From contig NZ_AYYU01000010.1 of the NCBI RefSeq assembly GCF_001436455.1, positions 1 to 56,166 of the forward strand: a stretch of DNA of 56,166 bases, given 5' to 3'. The position numbers and the translations under genes were made by a program. Positions 26,105 through 36,318 of the stretch are shown here, piece by piece; position 1 is the stretch's first letter, and each line of letters starts with the position of its first letter. This DNA is from Lactobacillus jensenii DSM 20557. GTDB taxonomy: Bacteria > Bacillota > Bacilli > Lactobacillales > Lactobacillaceae. Under the pieces are notes generated by a model, which worked only from the letters and a program-made list of their open reading frames with translations, was not told the DNA's origin and searched no databases.

Positions 26105-26416
26105 TTAATCAGTGTATTGATCTAAAATTTCATCTAATTTCTCTTTTGGTGTATAACCAGTAATTCGATCCACAACTTCTCCATCTTTTTTAATGATTAA
26201 AGTAGGGATTGCCATAATTCCTAGATTCTTAGCTGTTGATTGATTTTCATCAACATCCATCTTAGTAAATTTTACATCTTGGCGTTCTTCTGCCAATTGA
26301 TCAATAATTGGTGATTGCATCCGGCATGGACCACACCAAGTTGCCCAAAAGTCAGTTAAAACTACGCCTTCCTTAGTTTCTTCAGCAAAATTTTGATCTG
26401 TTAAAGCTTCGACCAT
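26105..26416 (-). CDS. trxA: Thioredoxin
   Basis: A 103-residue classical thioredoxin. The redox site W27-C28-G29-P30-C31 is intact and the cis-proline is in AIPTLI. It is a cytosolic electron donor for ribonucleotide reductase and other thiol enzymes. It follows mutS2 after 87 bases, as in many Firmicutes. AGAGGTAAT upstream supports the start. Confidence 0.96.
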   Translation of the reverse strand: MVEALTDQNFAEETKEGVVLTDFWATWCGPCRMQSPIIDQLAEERQDVKFTKMDVDENQSTAKNLGIMAIPTLIIKKDGEVVDRITGYTPKEKLDEILDQYTD

Positions 26417-26503
26417 TTTAATTACCTCTACTCTATAAAACTAATTTTTTATTTGTACTTTAATTCTATGATTAGCACTTACTTTTTGCAAGTAACTTGC
26501 TCA

Positions 26504-28864
26504 CTATTTTAATTCAACTATCGTTGCTCCGTTACCACCTTCATTAGCAGGTGCATAGTTAAAACTTTTGACATGCCGACTAGATTTTAAATATTGCCAA
26601 ACCCCTTGTCTAATCGCGCCAGTTCCAATACCATGAACAATTACCACACTACTCAATCCAGCTAACAAAGAAGCATCCATATATCGATCTAAATTAACCA
26701 TAGCTTCTTCATAACGCTGACCTCGTAAATCTAACTGACTACTTGCACTTGCTCGATTAAGTTTTCGAGTAGTTCTAACAATGGTTTGCTTTTTCTTAAG
26801 AGCTTTATTTGCTTCTTTTTCAATGTCGCGATCTGTAACTTTAAGTTTCACAATTCCCATTTGAACTTCATAATCATGATCAGATAGCTTCTTAGTAACT
26901 GTACCAACTTGTCCATATGACAGAACCTTAACTTGGTCACCAACTGCAACATTATGCCGCTTTTTTTCTCTTCTTAAAACCTTATTATGAGCTAAATTAT
27001 CTGCTTCCTTAGACAATTTATTAAAATCACCCTTAGCATCAATTAACTTGTTTTCTTTAATTGCTGCGCCACTGGCTTTTTGTTTTTCTAATTCCGCAAT
27101 AATTGCTTCGGCTTTTTTACGTTTTTTGGCGACCACTTCATTGGCCCGTTCATTGGCAAATTCTAATTGTCTTTGTACCCGCTGATTGTAAATATCTAAG
27201 CCATCTTGTAACTTCTTTAAAAGTTCTTCAGATTTTTCTAAATTTTTAGCTAGGAATTTACGCTTAGCCGTTACTTCTTTGGTTTGTTCATTTAATCGGG
27301 CAATCATTTTATTTAGTTCTGAATCAGAGTCTTTAGTTAAGCTTTCAGCTTTTTTAACAACTTTTTCGTTCATCCCTAATCTTCTAGTAATTGCAAACGC
27401 ATTTGAATAACCTGGAATACCCACTTGTAAAATGTAGGTTGGAGTCAAATTCTTCACATCAAATTCCATTGAAGCATTAGTTGTTCGATCACGATTATAC
27501 CCGTAGAGCTTCAGCTCAGGATAGTGGGTAGTAACCATAATTTTTGCACCATGTTCTCGCAATTCATCCAAAATTGCAATCGCCAGGCTTGCCCCTTCTT
27601 CAGGATCAGTACCTGCCCCAATTTCGTCAATTAAGACTAAAGTATTTTTATTTACATGCTTCATGATATAGATAATATCATTCATGTGTGAAGAAAAAGT
27701 ACTCAAAGACTGTTCAATAGATTGCTCATCACCAATATCTGCATAAATTTCATCAAAGACACCCACTTGGCTATTTTCGCTTGTTGGAATAAATAACCCA
27801 GACTGGGCCATTAACTGAATCAATCCCAAAGTCTTTAATGTTATTGTTTTACCACCAGTGTTAGGCCCAGTGATTAGCATCGTATCAAAATCAATCCCCA
27901 AACTAATATCATTTGGTACTACTTTTTCTGGATCAATTAAGGGGTGACGAGCTTGGCGTAAAAGAACTTCATGATTATCAGAAATTTGAGGCTGAGTAGC
28001 CTTCATTTTCTTAGCTAATTTAGCTTTTGCCTGTAAGAAATCAAGCTCTGTCAATGCATCACTAATCTTTCTCAAACATTCAGTATCTTCACCTGCCAAA
28101 GCTGATAAGTGCTTCAAAATCTTACGAATTTCTTTTCGCTCTTGTGCCAGCAAGCTTTGTTGACGATTATTTAAATTCAAAACTGCTTCAGGCTCTACAA
28201 ACAAGGTTTGACCACTAGCACTTTGATCATGAACAACCCCGCCAAGCTTACCCTTAAATTCTTGCTTAACCGGCAATACATATCGATCATCACGAATAGT
28301 AACTAAACCTTCTGATAAGTACTTACTTGCCGATTTTGTCAAAGCAGTCATTTTATTTTTGATTTCTTCTTCATTAGCAGCTAAATCATGTCGCAATCTA
28401 GCTAATTCAGTAGAAGCAGAATCTAATACACTACCATCAAAATCAATTGAATGCTTTAATTCAGACAATAATTCAGCAGGTAATTGCAAGTCTTGTAAGA
28501 TTTTATCAATTGCACTTAAATCAAGTTCAGCATCTTCATTTTTTTCAATAAAGTCATTAATTTCTTTCGCCAAAGTCAAAATAAGTAAGATATTCGCTAA
28601 TTCTTCTGCATTCAAACTTGCCTTTACCTTTAAGCGCTTTAAGCTGCCTTCTAAGGGCTTAAAATTTACAATAGGTAATTGCCCTCTAATTCGTAATAAA
28701 TTCGCTACAGCACGTGTTTGGGACAGCATTAGCCTGACTTGGGCAGAGTTATCACTAGGTTGTAAATCTTGTGCTTGCTTTTTGGCTGTATCAGTAACTG
28801 CTTCTTGAGCTAATTTTTCAGTAATTCTTGGATATTCTAGTATCTTTAAAATCTTATGATTCAT
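26504..28864 (-). CDS. mutS2: MutS2 ATPase/endonuclease
   Basis: A 786-residue MutS homologue without the mismatch-recognition domain. The ATPase is seen in GPNTGGKTITLKTLG (from about residue 332), STFSSHM, and VLIDEIGAGTDPEEG. A coiled-coil and basic region spans about 510-640. The C-terminal Smr nuclease domain has LDLRGQRYEEAM and VHGIGTGAIR. MutS2 proteins limit recombination or act in rescue of collided ribosomes in bacilli; which applies here is unknown. It follows the terminator of the alaS-yrzB group. Confidence 0.95.
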   Translation of the reverse strand: MNHKILKILEYPRITEKLAQEAVTDTAKKQAQDLQPSDNSAQVRLMLSQTRAVANLLRIRGQLPIVNFKPLEGSLKRLKVKASLNAEELANILLILTLAKEINDFIEKNEDAELDLSAIDKILQDLQLPAELLSELKHSIDFDGSVLDSASTELARLRHDLAANEEEIKNKMTALTKSASKYLSEGLVTIRDDRYVLPVKQEFKGKLGGVVHDQSASGQTLFVEPEAVLNLNNRQQSLLAQERKEIRKILKHLSALAGEDTECLRKISDALTELDFLQAKAKLAKKMKATQPQISDNHEVLLRQARHPLIDPEKVVPNDISLGIDFDTMLITGPNTGGKTITLKTLGLIQLMAQSGLFIPTSENSQVGVFDEIYADIGDEQSIEQSLSTFSSHMNDIIYIMKHVNKNTLVLIDEIGAGTDPEEGASLAIAILDELREHGAKIMVTTHYPELKLYGYNRDRTTNASMEFDVKNLTPTYILQVGIPGYSNAFAITRRLGMNEKVVKKAESLTKDSDSELNKMIARLNEQTKEVTAKRKFLAKNLEKSEELLKKLQDGLDIYNQRVQRQLEFANERANEVVAKKRKKAEAIIAELEKQKASGAAIKENKLIDAKGDFNKLSKEADNLAHNKVLRREKKRHNVAVGDQVKVLSYGQVGTVTKKLSDHDYEVQMGIVKLKVTDRDIEKEANKALKKKQTIVRTTRKLNRASASSQLDLRGQRYEEAMVNLDRYMDASLLAGLSSVVIVHGIGTGAIRQGVWQYLKSSRHVKSFNYAPANEGGNGATIVELK

Positions 28865-28880
28865 ATTCCCTTTTACCTAT

Positions 28881-28910
28881 AAAAAAGGACCGGCCTAAAC
28901 CAGTCCCTTT
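28881..28910 (-). terminator. Terminator between yrzB and mutS2
   Basis: On the minus strand AAAGGGACTGG pairs with CCGGTCCTTT around a six-base loop, followed by T residues. It ends the alaS-ireB-ruvX-yrzB transcript, at least in part. Confidence 0.75.
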
Positions 28911-28912
28911 AA

Positions 28913-29227
28913 TTATTCACCGCTTAAACGATCATCATCTAAGAATGTGTTCAAGACTCCTTGAACCATGGCCCATTCTTCATCAGATTCAATTTCATGT
29001 AAGTCGCTACTTGTTACATCACCATCTGCATTTGCATCATAGCTAAAAGCTTGAACTTCAATATCTTCATCTTCAGCAATTGCAGCTGGATATAGTAACA
29101 CATAACTCTTGTCATAATCGTCTGAATGAAAGGTGAATAAAATTTCAAATAATTCTTCATTACCTTGGTCATCAACTAAGGTAATTTGGCGATCTTTGTC
29201 ATCGCCTGGATTAATTGTTGCTGCCAT
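28913..29227 (-). CDS. yrzB: DUF1292 protein (YrzB, UPF0473)
   Basis: A 104-residue acidic protein of the DUF1292 family, with [19 protein letters not shown] at 15-33 and the conserved KSYVLLYP. It overlaps ruvX by 17 bases. The order ireB-ruvX-yrzB is conserved in Firmicutes. Its role is unknown. Confidence 0.9.
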   Translation of the reverse strand: MAATINPGDDKDRQITLVDDQGNEELFEILFTFHSDDYDKSYVLLYPAAIAEDEDIEVQAFSYDANADGDVTSSDLHEIESDEEWAMVQGVLNTFLDDDRLSGE

Positions 29228-29657
29228 CAGTGTTCCTTCTCTTTAAATCTAAATAATTCTGTAAAATTAAAACCGCCGCCATTTGATCAATGACTTCTTT
29301 TCTTTTCTTGCGGTCATGGATTTCAGCTTCTTCAATCAAAACGCGATCTGCTTCAATTGTTGTCAAACGTTCATCAGAATAAGCAACTGGTAATGAAAAC
29401 TTGTCTTCTAGTCTCTTACCATAATTCTTACTTCGACTCACGCTTACCCCATCAGAACCATCCATATTTTTGGGTAGACCTAGTACAAAACCAGTTACAT
29501 CATATTCTCGCACTAATTTTTTTATTGCTTTCATACCAAAATTGTGTCGAGTTTCATCAATTGAAATTGTTTCTAGTTTTTGTGCAGTAAGCCCTAGCTC
29601 ATCACTAATTGCTACACCAACGGTCTTTGAACCAACATCAAGGCCTAATAAACGCAT
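29211..29657 (-). CDS. ruvX: RuvX/YqgF Holliday-junction resolvase-like RNase
   Basis: A 148-residue RNase H-fold protein. Acidic residues are in [16 protein letters not shown] (residues 4-19), [11 protein letters not shown] and YSDERLTT, with [10 protein letters not shown] near the end. In E. coli the family processes pre-16S rRNA; a resolvase role is proposed in others. It is translationally coupled to both neighbours: its start touches the ireB stop, and its end overlaps yrzB. Confidence 0.93.
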   Translation of the reverse strand: MRLLGLDVGSKTVGVAISDELGLTAQKLETISIDETRHNFGMKAIKKLVREYDVTGFVLGLPKNMDGSDGVSVSRSKNYGKRLEDKFSLPVAYSDERLTTIEADRVLIEEAEIHDRKKRKEVIDQMAAVLILQNYLDLKRRNTDGSNN

Positions 29658-29914
29658 TACTTATCCTTGCCTAAGTAACTCTTGACTAATTCCTCGATAA
29701 TTTCATCACGTTCATGTTTCAAAATCAAATTACGTGCATCATTATGCCGAGGAATATAAGCTGGGTCGCCAGAAAGTAAGTATCCTACAATCTGGTTAGT
29801 TGGATTATAACCTTTTTCTTCAAGAGCACTATAAACATCTTGTAAAGTATCATAAACATTTTTGCCTTTATTTTGATTGAAATCAAAATGCATAGTTTTA
29901 TCTAGCGAACTCAT
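29657..29914 (-). CDS. ireB: IreB family protein (DUF965, UPF0297)
   Basis: An 85-residue helical protein of the IreB/YrzL family. In Enterococcus faecalis IreB is phosphorylated by the Stk1-type kinase IreK and lowers cephalosporin resistance. Threonines at the N-terminus (DKTMHF; LQD region) fit. The family core [19 protein letters not shown] is present. It lies 55 bases after alaS. Confidence 0.93.
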   Translation of the reverse strand: MSSLDKTMHFDFNQNKGKNVYDTLQDVYSALEEKGYNPTNQIVGYLLSGDPAYIPRHNDARNLILKHERDEIIEELVKSYLGKDK

Positions 29915-29969
29915 TTTTCATTCCTCCTATGGCAATTCTACTTGAAAAACGCGGTTAAAACAATTAATT

Positions 29970-32606
29970 TTACTTGTTAATCTCGTTAATTACGGCTGCA
30001 ATTGCATCTTTAAGGCCTGCAGGGTTCTTACCACCAGCTTGTGCCATGTTTGGACGGCCACCACCGCCACCACCAAAGATAGGAGCTGCAACCTTAATTA
30101 AATTGCCTGCCTTAAGCCCTTTATCTAAAGCAGCGTCAGTTAAACTAATAACCATATTAGCTTTACCATCATTTGCACAAGCAAGAACTAAAACATCACT
30201 CTTGTTAGAAGATTTCCAGTTATCAGCAAGTTCACGTAAATCGTTCATACCATTTACATTGGCAATTGCTGCGATAACCTTTAAACCATTAACTTCTTGA
30301 ACATTTTCAAAAATATCACTTGCTTTTGCTGCATTAATTTCTGATTCAAGTTCGCTAGCCTTCTTTTGACTAGCATGTAATTCTTCTTCAAGTGAAGTAA
30401 TCTTAGTCTTAATATCTTCAGCTTTAGTAGCCTTAACTTCTTTCTTGATTTCTTCAAGTAAAGCATCACGATTTGCAAGATATTCGTAGGCCTTTTCGCT
30501 AGTTACAGCTTCGATTCGGCGAATACCGGCACCAATTGCTTGTTCAGAAATAATCTTGAAGATACCAATTTGGGCAGTATTTGCACAGTGAGTACCACCA
30601 CAGAACTCGATTGAGAAGTCATTAACTTGAACAACGCGAACCTTATCACCATATTTACCGTTAAAGAGAGCTAATGCACCCATCTTCTTACCAGTTTCAG
30701 GGTCAGTAATAGTAGTCTTAACTTCAATATTTTCCCAAATTTTTTGGTTAACTAAACGTTCAACAGTTTCAATTTCACGTGGTGTCATTGGGTCAATAGC
30801 AGTGAAGTCGAAACGTAAGAAGTCAGGATCAACTAAAGAACCAGCTTGGTGAGTATGTTCACCTAAAACTTCACGTAATGCTGCGTGAATCAAGTGAGTT
30901 GCAGTATGTGAGTGACGCAAGCCTTCACGGCGGTGAGCATCAATCTTTAAGACATATTCCTTACCCTTTTCCATTGGCAAAACAAGGTCAACAAAGTGCA
31001 AGTTTTGGTCATTTGGAGCATGTTGCACATCGATAACCTTAGCAACTAAGTCACCATCTTGGTCATAAATATCACCATGGTCAGCTACTTGACCACCACG
31101 TTCTGCATAAAATGGAGTCTTATCAAAAATCAAAGTTGCAGATTCGCCATCAGCCTTATCAACTAACTTGTCGTTAACCACGATGTCAATTAACTTAGCA
31201 TGCTTTTCTTCGTAAACGCCGTATTCAAATTCTGACTTGTCCTTAATGTTCATCAGGGTTTCATCTTGACGCCCCATTGATTGTAAGTCACCACGAGCTT
31301 TTCTAGCACGTTCTTTTTGAGCTTCCATTTCCTTATCAAAGCCAGCTTTATCAACTTTTAAGCCCTTGTCTTGAGCAGCTTCAAAAGTTAATTCATATGG
31401 GAAACCGTAAGTATCAAATAACTTGAAGGCATCCTTACCAGAAATAGTCTTGTCGTCATTTGCACTTGCTTTTTCGATTAAGTCATCAAGTAAAGTTAAA
31501 CCTGATTCAAGAGTAGCACCGAAGCGGTCTTCTTCATTCTTAATTACTTTTTGAATGAATGGAGCTTGCTTCAAGACTTCTGGGTAGTGACTTTCCATAA
31601 CTTTACCAACAACTGGTACTAATTTGTAAAGAAAGGCTCCGTTAATACCTAAACGCTTACCGTTTAAGTCAGCACGTCTAATTAAACGACGTAAAACATA
31701 GCCACGGCCTGAGTTTGATGGAAGTGCACCATCGCCAATTGCAAATGAAACTGCACGTACGTGGTCAGCAATAATCTTAAAGGCAACGTCATCTTCCTTG
31801 TTAGTTGCGTATTTCTTGCCAGCACTCATCTTTTCAGTTTCATGAATCATTGGCATGAATAAGTCAGTTTCAAAGTTAGTTGGGGCATCTTGCAAGATTG
31901 AAAGTACCCGTTCAAGACCCATCCCAGTATCGATGTTCTTGTGTGGTTGATCAACATATTCACCATTTGGTAAGTGGTTGTATTGTGAAAACACAATGTT
32001 CCAAATTTCAAGGTAACGTGCGTTTTCACCACCTGGGAAGTTTTCTGGGTCATCTTCAGCTACGTCGTTATTTTCTTGACCACGGTCGTAGAAAATTTCA
32101 GTATCAGGACCACATGGACCTTCACCAATATCCCAGAAGTTGTCTTCTAACTTGATAATGTGGTCTTTTGGCATCCCTGCCTTTTCCCAAACTCTTTGAG
32201 AATCAACGTCTTTAGGGTAAACAGTACAGTAAAGCTTATCCTTGTCTAAACCAAGCCACTTAGGACTAGTTAAGAATTCCCAAGCCCAAGGAATAGCTTC
32301 ATCTCTAAAGTAGTCACCAACACTGAAGTTACCTAGCATTTCAAAGAAAGTTTGGTGACGAGCAGTCTTACCAACGTTTTCAATATCGTTAGTTCTGATT
32401 GACTTTTGTGAACTAGTAATTCTACGGTTCTTAGGAACAACTGAACCATCGAAATACTTCTTCATAGTTGCAACCCCAGAGTTAATCCAAAGTAAAGTTG
32501 GATCATCTTGTGGGATTAATGATTGTGATGGCAAAACCATGTGACCATGTTCTTTAAAGAAATCAAGGTACATTTGCCGAAACTCTGAACTTGTAAGCTT
32601 CTTCAT
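29970..32606 (-). CDS. alaS: Alanyl-tRNA synthetase
   Basis: An 878-residue class II synthetase that charges tRNA-Ala. The class II core is near the N-terminus (SQKSIRTNDIENVG; GMGLERVL). The editing domain has HSHTATHLIHAAL and CGGTHCANT, the zinc/active-site histidines and cysteine that clear mischarged Ser and Gly. The C-Ala domain ends with GGGGGGRPNMAQAGG. ATG 32606 has AAGGAG and follows the T-box; longer frames run through the T-box and are not real. First gene of alaS-ireB-ruvX-yrzB. Confidence 0.97.
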   Translation of the reverse strand: MKKLTSSEFRQMYLDFFKEHGHMVLPSQSLIPQDDPTLLWINSGVATMKKYFDGSVVPKNRRITSSQKSIRTNDIENVGKTARHQTFFEMLGNFSVGDYFRDEAIPWAWEFLTSPKWLGLDKDKLYCTVYPKDVDSQRVWEKAGMPKDHIIKLEDNFWDIGEGPCGPDTEIFYDRGQENNDVAEDDPENFPGGENARYLEIWNIVFSQYNHLPNGEYVDQPHKNIDTGMGLERVLSILQDAPTNFETDLFMPMIHETEKMSAGKKYATNKEDDVAFKIIADHVRAVSFAIGDGALPSNSGRGYVLRRLIRRADLNGKRLGINGAFLYKLVPVVGKVMESHYPEVLKQAPFIQKVIKNEEDRFGATLESGLTLLDDLIEKASANDDKTISGKDAFKLFDTYGFPYELTFEAAQDKGLKVDKAGFDKEMEAQKERARKARGDLQSMGRQDETLMNIKDKSEFEYGVYEEKHAKLIDIVVNDKLVDKADGESATLIFDKTPFYAERGGQVADHGDIYDQDGDLVAKVIDVQHAPNDQNLHFVDLVLPMEKGKEYVLKIDAHRREGLRHSHTATHLIHAALREVLGEHTHQAGSLVDPDFLRFDFTAIDPMTPREIETVERLVNQKIWENIEVKTTITDPETGKKMGALALFNGKYGDKVRVVQVNDFSIEFCGGTHCANTAQIGIFKIISEQAIGAGIRRIEAVTSEKAYEYLANRDALLEEIKKEVKATKAEDIKTKITSLEEELHASQKKASELESEINAAKASDIFENVQEVNGLKVIAAIANVNGMNDLRELADNWKSSNKSDVLVLACANDGKANMVISLTDAALDKGLKAGNLIKVAAPIFGGGGGGRPNMAQAGGKNPAGLKDAIAAVINEINK

Positions 32607-32624
32607 CGTTATCTCCTTAAATAA

Positions 32625-32815
32625 AAAAACACTATTGCACATATTCAAGGACGCCAACGCGCGGTACCACCTTGATTGCAACAGTGTTTGTTACCACTTT
32701 AATATCGAAATTTAAGAACTTAAAGGAGCATTTTTTACTTCTTATTAGGATTTCCCACCAAAGCATCCCTCTCTGAAAATAAGTTCAGTAAAAAACATAT
32801 CTTAAGCTGAAAATA
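32625..32815 (-). promoter_or_regulatory. T-box riboswitch for alaS
   Basis: A tRNA-sensing leader on the minus strand. The T-box core AAGGTGGTACCGCG is at about 32660-32674. Upstream are AGAGAGG near 32768-32774 (stem I internal motif) and paired GAACTT/AAGTTC at the base of stem I. The candidate specifier codon is GCT (Ala) at 32727-32729. Downstream, AACACTGTTGCA and TGCAATAGTGTT form a terminator followed by T7. Uncharged tRNA-Ala would favour the antiterminator and alaS expression. Confidence 0.9.
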
Positions 32816-32843
32816 ATTTTACTACTTAGCCATTATTTGTCAA
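32816..32843 (-). promoter_or_regulatory. alaS promoter, overlapping the end of the helicase gene
   Basis: A consensus -35 TTGACA (32838-32843) with TAAAAT (32816-32821), 16 bases apart. The -35 lies within the last three codons of the upstream helicase gene. Confidence 0.75.
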
Positions 32844-34191
32844 CGCGTTTGCGCTTGCGACGACGTTTTTCAACTCTTGCCTCATGACGTTTTTCAAGCT
32901 TTCGCTTTTGCTTAGCATCTTCAGCAATTGCTTTTTTAATTTTCTTTTTATAACCTGGCTTTTTCTTAACCTTAGCCTTTTTAACATATCCAATTAGACG
33001 ATTATCTAACTTATGATTAGTTGCACTTCTTTGAATACGACGGCGATAGTGAGTTCTTTCTACTAATTCGTCGTTCTTCAATTCAACAAAGTTAAATTGA
33101 ACACCAACGTGTTCTAATTGGCCAACTAAATTCATTTCTTCTTCACGGATTAAAGTAATAGCATGCCCCTTTAATCCATTCCGACCTGTTCGTCCAATTC
33201 TATGAATTACAAACTCTAAGTCTTTAGGTAATTCATAGTTAATTACTAAGCTGACACCATCAATATCAATTCCACGAGCAGCTAAGTCAGTTGCAACAAC
33301 ATATTGAAAGTCGCCTTGGCGCACTAAACGTAAGGTTCTCTTTCTTTCACGTTCAGTAATCCCGCCATGAATCTTAGCTACTCTCAACCCTTGATCTTGC
33401 AAGTAGCTGGTAATTTCATCAACTTTAGTCTTAGTATTGGCAAAAACTAAGGCTAGGTATGGTTGCCCCATTGTTAACAACTTGTACAAAATATTCTTTC
33501 TGTCTTTAGAACCAATATCAAGCAAGTCATTTTTAATTGTAGGAGCAATAACAGCCGGATTTTCAACAATAATTCTTTCGGGTTTTTGCATATATTTACG
33601 CAAAAAGTTATCAAGCTTAACTGGAATTGTTGCAGAAAATGCAGCAATTTGTACAGTTTTAGGCATACGTGCTGCAACTTGATCAATATCACCTAAAAAT
33701 CCCAAATCAAGTGACATATCTGCTTCGTCAATAATAAAGCACTTAGTATTTTCTAAGTTGATAATCCGCTTTTTAGCAAAATCAAGTAACCTACCAGGAG
33801 TAGCAACTATAACTTGTGGTGCCTTACTTTCTGCCTTAGAAATTTGGCGTTCACGATCACTACCACCAGCTAAAAGAGAAATTGAAAGATCTAAATTACT
33901 TGCATCTCTCAATTGCCGCGCAACATTATAAAGCTGTTGGGCTAACTCACGACTGGGAGCAGTAATAACTATTTGGGTAGTTTGACTGCTTGGAGCTACT
34001 TCATTAAGAGCGGGAATTAAGTAAGCATGAGTCTTACCAGAACCGGTTGCAGCTTGAACTAGCATATTCTTACCAGTCAAAAAGACAGGAATAACTTCTG
34101 CTTGAACCTTAGTTGGCTTTTTAAAGTTTATTTTTTCAAGACCTGCTTGAAGATTTGCGTTAATTCGTGAATCTAAAAAAATATTATTCAT
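32833..34191 (-). CDS. DEAD-box RNA helicase, CshB-like
   Basis: A 452-residue RNA helicase from ATG 34191 (AAGGA upstream; the longer frame is inside the previous gene). Motifs in order: QAATGSGKTHAYLIP, APSRELAQQ, IIDEADMSLDLGF, FSATIP, and HRIGRTGRNG. The C-terminus has about 50 residues of strongly basic sequence, typical of RNA-binding tails. Its last gene part carries the alaS promoter. It overlaps nrnA by 8 bases, suggesting coupled translation. Likely role: cold adaptation, ribosome assembly or mRNA decay. Confidence 0.92.
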   Translation of the reverse strand: MNNIFLDSRINANLQAGLEKINFKKPTKVQAEVIPVFLTGKNMLVQAATGSGKTHAYLIPALNEVAPSSQTTQIVITAPSRELAQQLYNVARQLRDASNLDLSISLLAGGSDRERQISKAESKAPQVIVATPGRLLDFAKKRIINLENTKCFIIDEADMSLDLGFLGDIDQVAARMPKTVQIAAFSATIPVKLDNFLRKYMQKPERIIVENPAVIAPTIKNDLLDIGSKDRKNILYKLLTMGQPYLALVFANTKTKVDEITSYLQDQGLRVAKIHGGITERERKRTLRLVRQGDFQYVVATDLAARGIDIDGVSLVINYELPKDLEFVIHRIGRTGRNGLKGHAITLIREEEMNLVGQLEHVGVQFNFVELKNDELVERTHYRRRIQRSATNHKLDNRLIGYVKKAKVKKKPGYKKKIKKAIAEDAKQKRKLEKRHEARVEKRRRKRKRVDK

Positions 34192-35143
34192 GTTCTTCCT
34201 TATACTTGTTTGTAACATCAATTAATTCCGCAAAAATTTGTTTAATTTCTGCTTCATCTTTGGCCTTAGCACCACTTGCTAAAGCATGGCCACCACCATT
34301 ATGCTTAGCAGCTAAACCATTAATAACTGGGCCCTTTGAACGATAATGTACTCGATAAGTACCATCTTCTAATTCAACAATTACACTCCAAGTCAAAATA
34401 TCTTTAATTCTACCAGGAGTTGAAACAGTTACAGAAGCTTCTTCAGTTGTAACTCCCATCTTCTTCAAGTCAGCTTGGGTTAGTACTGCATAAGCTGCTC
34501 CTGACTTATCAACTGTCATGTAGTCTAATACGCTACTTTGAAGTTTGGCTTGCTTGAAAGTTACATCACTGATGTTTCTAGCGATTTGAGTCAAATCAAT
34601 ACCAGTCTTTGCAAGCATTGCTGCAATTTCAAAGGTGTGAGCAGTTGTTTCTGGATACATGAAACGTCCAGTATCGCCAACAATTCCGGCATAGATTGGC
34701 AAAGCAACTTCAGCAGTAATTGGCATCTTTTGGCTAATCAAGAAATCAGCAATAATTTCACTTGCTGCAGGAGCTTGATCATTTACATAATATAAATCAC
34801 CATAAGGATCAACATTAGGGTGGTGATCAATCTTAATTAAAAAGTCCCCCATATCGTAGCGTTGGTCTGAAACCCGTGGTCGATCAGCTGTATCAGTTGT
34901 AATAACCAATGCTCCCTTGTAGTCTTCATCCTTGATATCGTCGCCCTTATTAATCCAAGTTAAATCGCCCCAGTCAACACCAGCATATAAAACTCGCTTT
35001 TCTGGGAATGCCAATTTAATCGAACGTCCAAGCCCAGCTTGTGAACCAATTGCATCAGGATCTGGACTAATATGACGATGTAAAATGATTGTGTCATATT
35101 CTTTAATTTTGGCATAGATTTCATCAAAAGTAGTATTAGACAT
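34184..35143 (-). CDS. nrnA: DHH-family nanoRNase / pAp phosphatase NrnA
   Basis: A 319-residue DHH-DHHA1 enzyme that degrades 2-5 nt RNA and dephosphorylates pAp. Metal sites: HRHISPDPDAIGSQ (about 22-35), TTDTADRPR, IDHHPNVDP and a later DHHA1 RNA-binding motif NGGGHALASGAK. ATG 35143 has AAGGGAG upstream; the longer frame to 35209 starts with a hydrophobic stretch that is noncoding. It sits 59 bases after dinB. Confidence 0.94.
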   Translation of the reverse strand: MSNTTFDEIYAKIKEYDTIILHRHISPDPDAIGSQAGLGRSIKLAFPEKRVLYAGVDWGDLTWINKGDDIKDEDYKGALVITTDTADRPRVSDQRYDMGDFLIKIDHHPNVDPYGDLYYVNDQAPAASEIIADFLISQKMPITAEVALPIYAGIVGDTGRFMYPETTAHTFEIAAMLAKTGIDLTQIARNISDVTFKQAKLQSSVLDYMTVDKSGAAYAVLTQADLKKMGVTTEEASVTVSTPGRIKDILTWSVIVELEDGTYRVHYRSKGPVINGLAAKHNGGGHALASGAKAKDEAEIKQIFAELIDVTNKYKEEHE

Positions 35144-35202
35144 AATAATGTGCTCCCTTATTAATAAATTCAATATAAATTCTATCAGATAAAAAATATA
35201 TT

Positions 35203-36318
35203 TTACCAATCAGTTGAAAATAAACCAAGATTTATTTCTGCATATCGAATACTTTCAAGCTGGCTAACACTAATTCCCAATAAGCGAATGCCGGCAGTCT
35301 GATAATCGACCTGCCTAAGTAATTCATAGCTAGCTTGATAAATCACTTGTTCATCACTTGTGAATTTAGGTAAAGTTTGTCGCTTAGTTTTGGTAACAAA
35401 ATCTGGAGTTCTTACCTTAATTGTTACTACTTTACCTTGCAACTTTTTTTCTTTTAGCTGCTTACTAATGACTTCAGCAAAATTTCTTAAGTTACGTAAA
35501 ATTTCATTTTGGTCAAATAAAACTGGTAAATAAGTATTTTCACGGCCAATTGATTTTCGCTTGCGCTGCGCCTTAACTGGTGAAAAATCAATTCCATGTG
35601 CATGAAGTGCTAATTGATAGCCAAATTTTCCAAATAAGCTTGTTAACTTTTTTACTGATAATTGTTGTAAATCTCTACCAGTCTGTAGCCCTAATTCTTT
35701 AAAAGTTCCTTGCGTCTTTTTCCCGACCCCAGGGAATTTCTTAATCGGTTGGTCTGCAAGAAAAGCCACGGCTTCTTGCGGCAGAATTACACTTCTACCA
35801 AAGGGCTTGGCATACTCAGAACCCATTTTGGCTAAAAATTTATTGTAACTAACACCAAAACTAGCACCAAGATGCAACTCTTTGTATATTCTCTCTTGCA
35901 TATAACAGCCTAATTCAATTGCACTAAAGTTACCTAGTTTATTATTAGTTACATCCATGTATGCTTCATCTAAAGCTACACTTTCCACTTGATCAGTTAC
36001 AGCATGCATAATTTCATGAACTTGAGCTGAAACATGCCGATATTTATCAAAGTTCGGTGTTACAAAAACTAACTTATCTTTGGGTATTTTTCTAACGGCT
36101 TCAATTGCTGGCATTGCAGAATTTATACCATATTGCCGAGCAAGATAATTTGCAGTCGCAATTACCCCATGACCATTATATTCACGAGGATCATGAGCAA
36201 TTACTAACGCCTTATTTTTAAGCTCAGGATTATCTCTCATTTCAACTGAAGCATAAAAAGCATCCATATCTAAATGGATAATTTTGCGATGAATATCATT
36301 TTTAGGAAGTAAATCCAT
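35203..36318 (-). CDS. dinB: DNA polymerase IV
   Basis: A Y-family translesion polymerase of 371 residues. Catalytic carboxylates: D17 in LDMDAFYASVE and D117-E118 in ALDEAYMDVT. The helix-hairpin-helix [16 protein letters not shown] lies in the thumb region. A little-finger domain follows. No clear C-terminal beta-clamp motif was picked out. It directly follows zwf (1-base overlap of stop and start), so expression is tied to a carbon-metabolism gene rather than to an obvious SOS box. Confidence 0.94.
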   Translation of the reverse strand: MDLLPKNDIHRKIIHLDMDAFYASVEMRDNPELKNKALVIAHDPREYNGHGVIATANYLARQYGINSAMPAIEAVRKIPKDKLVFVTPNFDKYRHVSAQVHEIMHAVTDQVESVALDEAYMDVTNNKLGNFSAIELGCYMQERIYKELHLGASFGVSYNKFLAKMGSEYAKPFGRSVILPQEAVAFLADQPIKKFPGVGKKTQGTFKELGLQTGRDLQQLSVKKLTSLFGKFGYQLALHAHGIDFSPVKAQRKRKSIGRENTYLPVLFDQNEILRNLRNFAEVISKQLKEKKLQGKVVTIKVRTPDFVTKTKRQTLPKFTSDEQVIYQASYELLRQVDYQTAGIRLLGISVSQLESIRYAEINLGLFSTDW

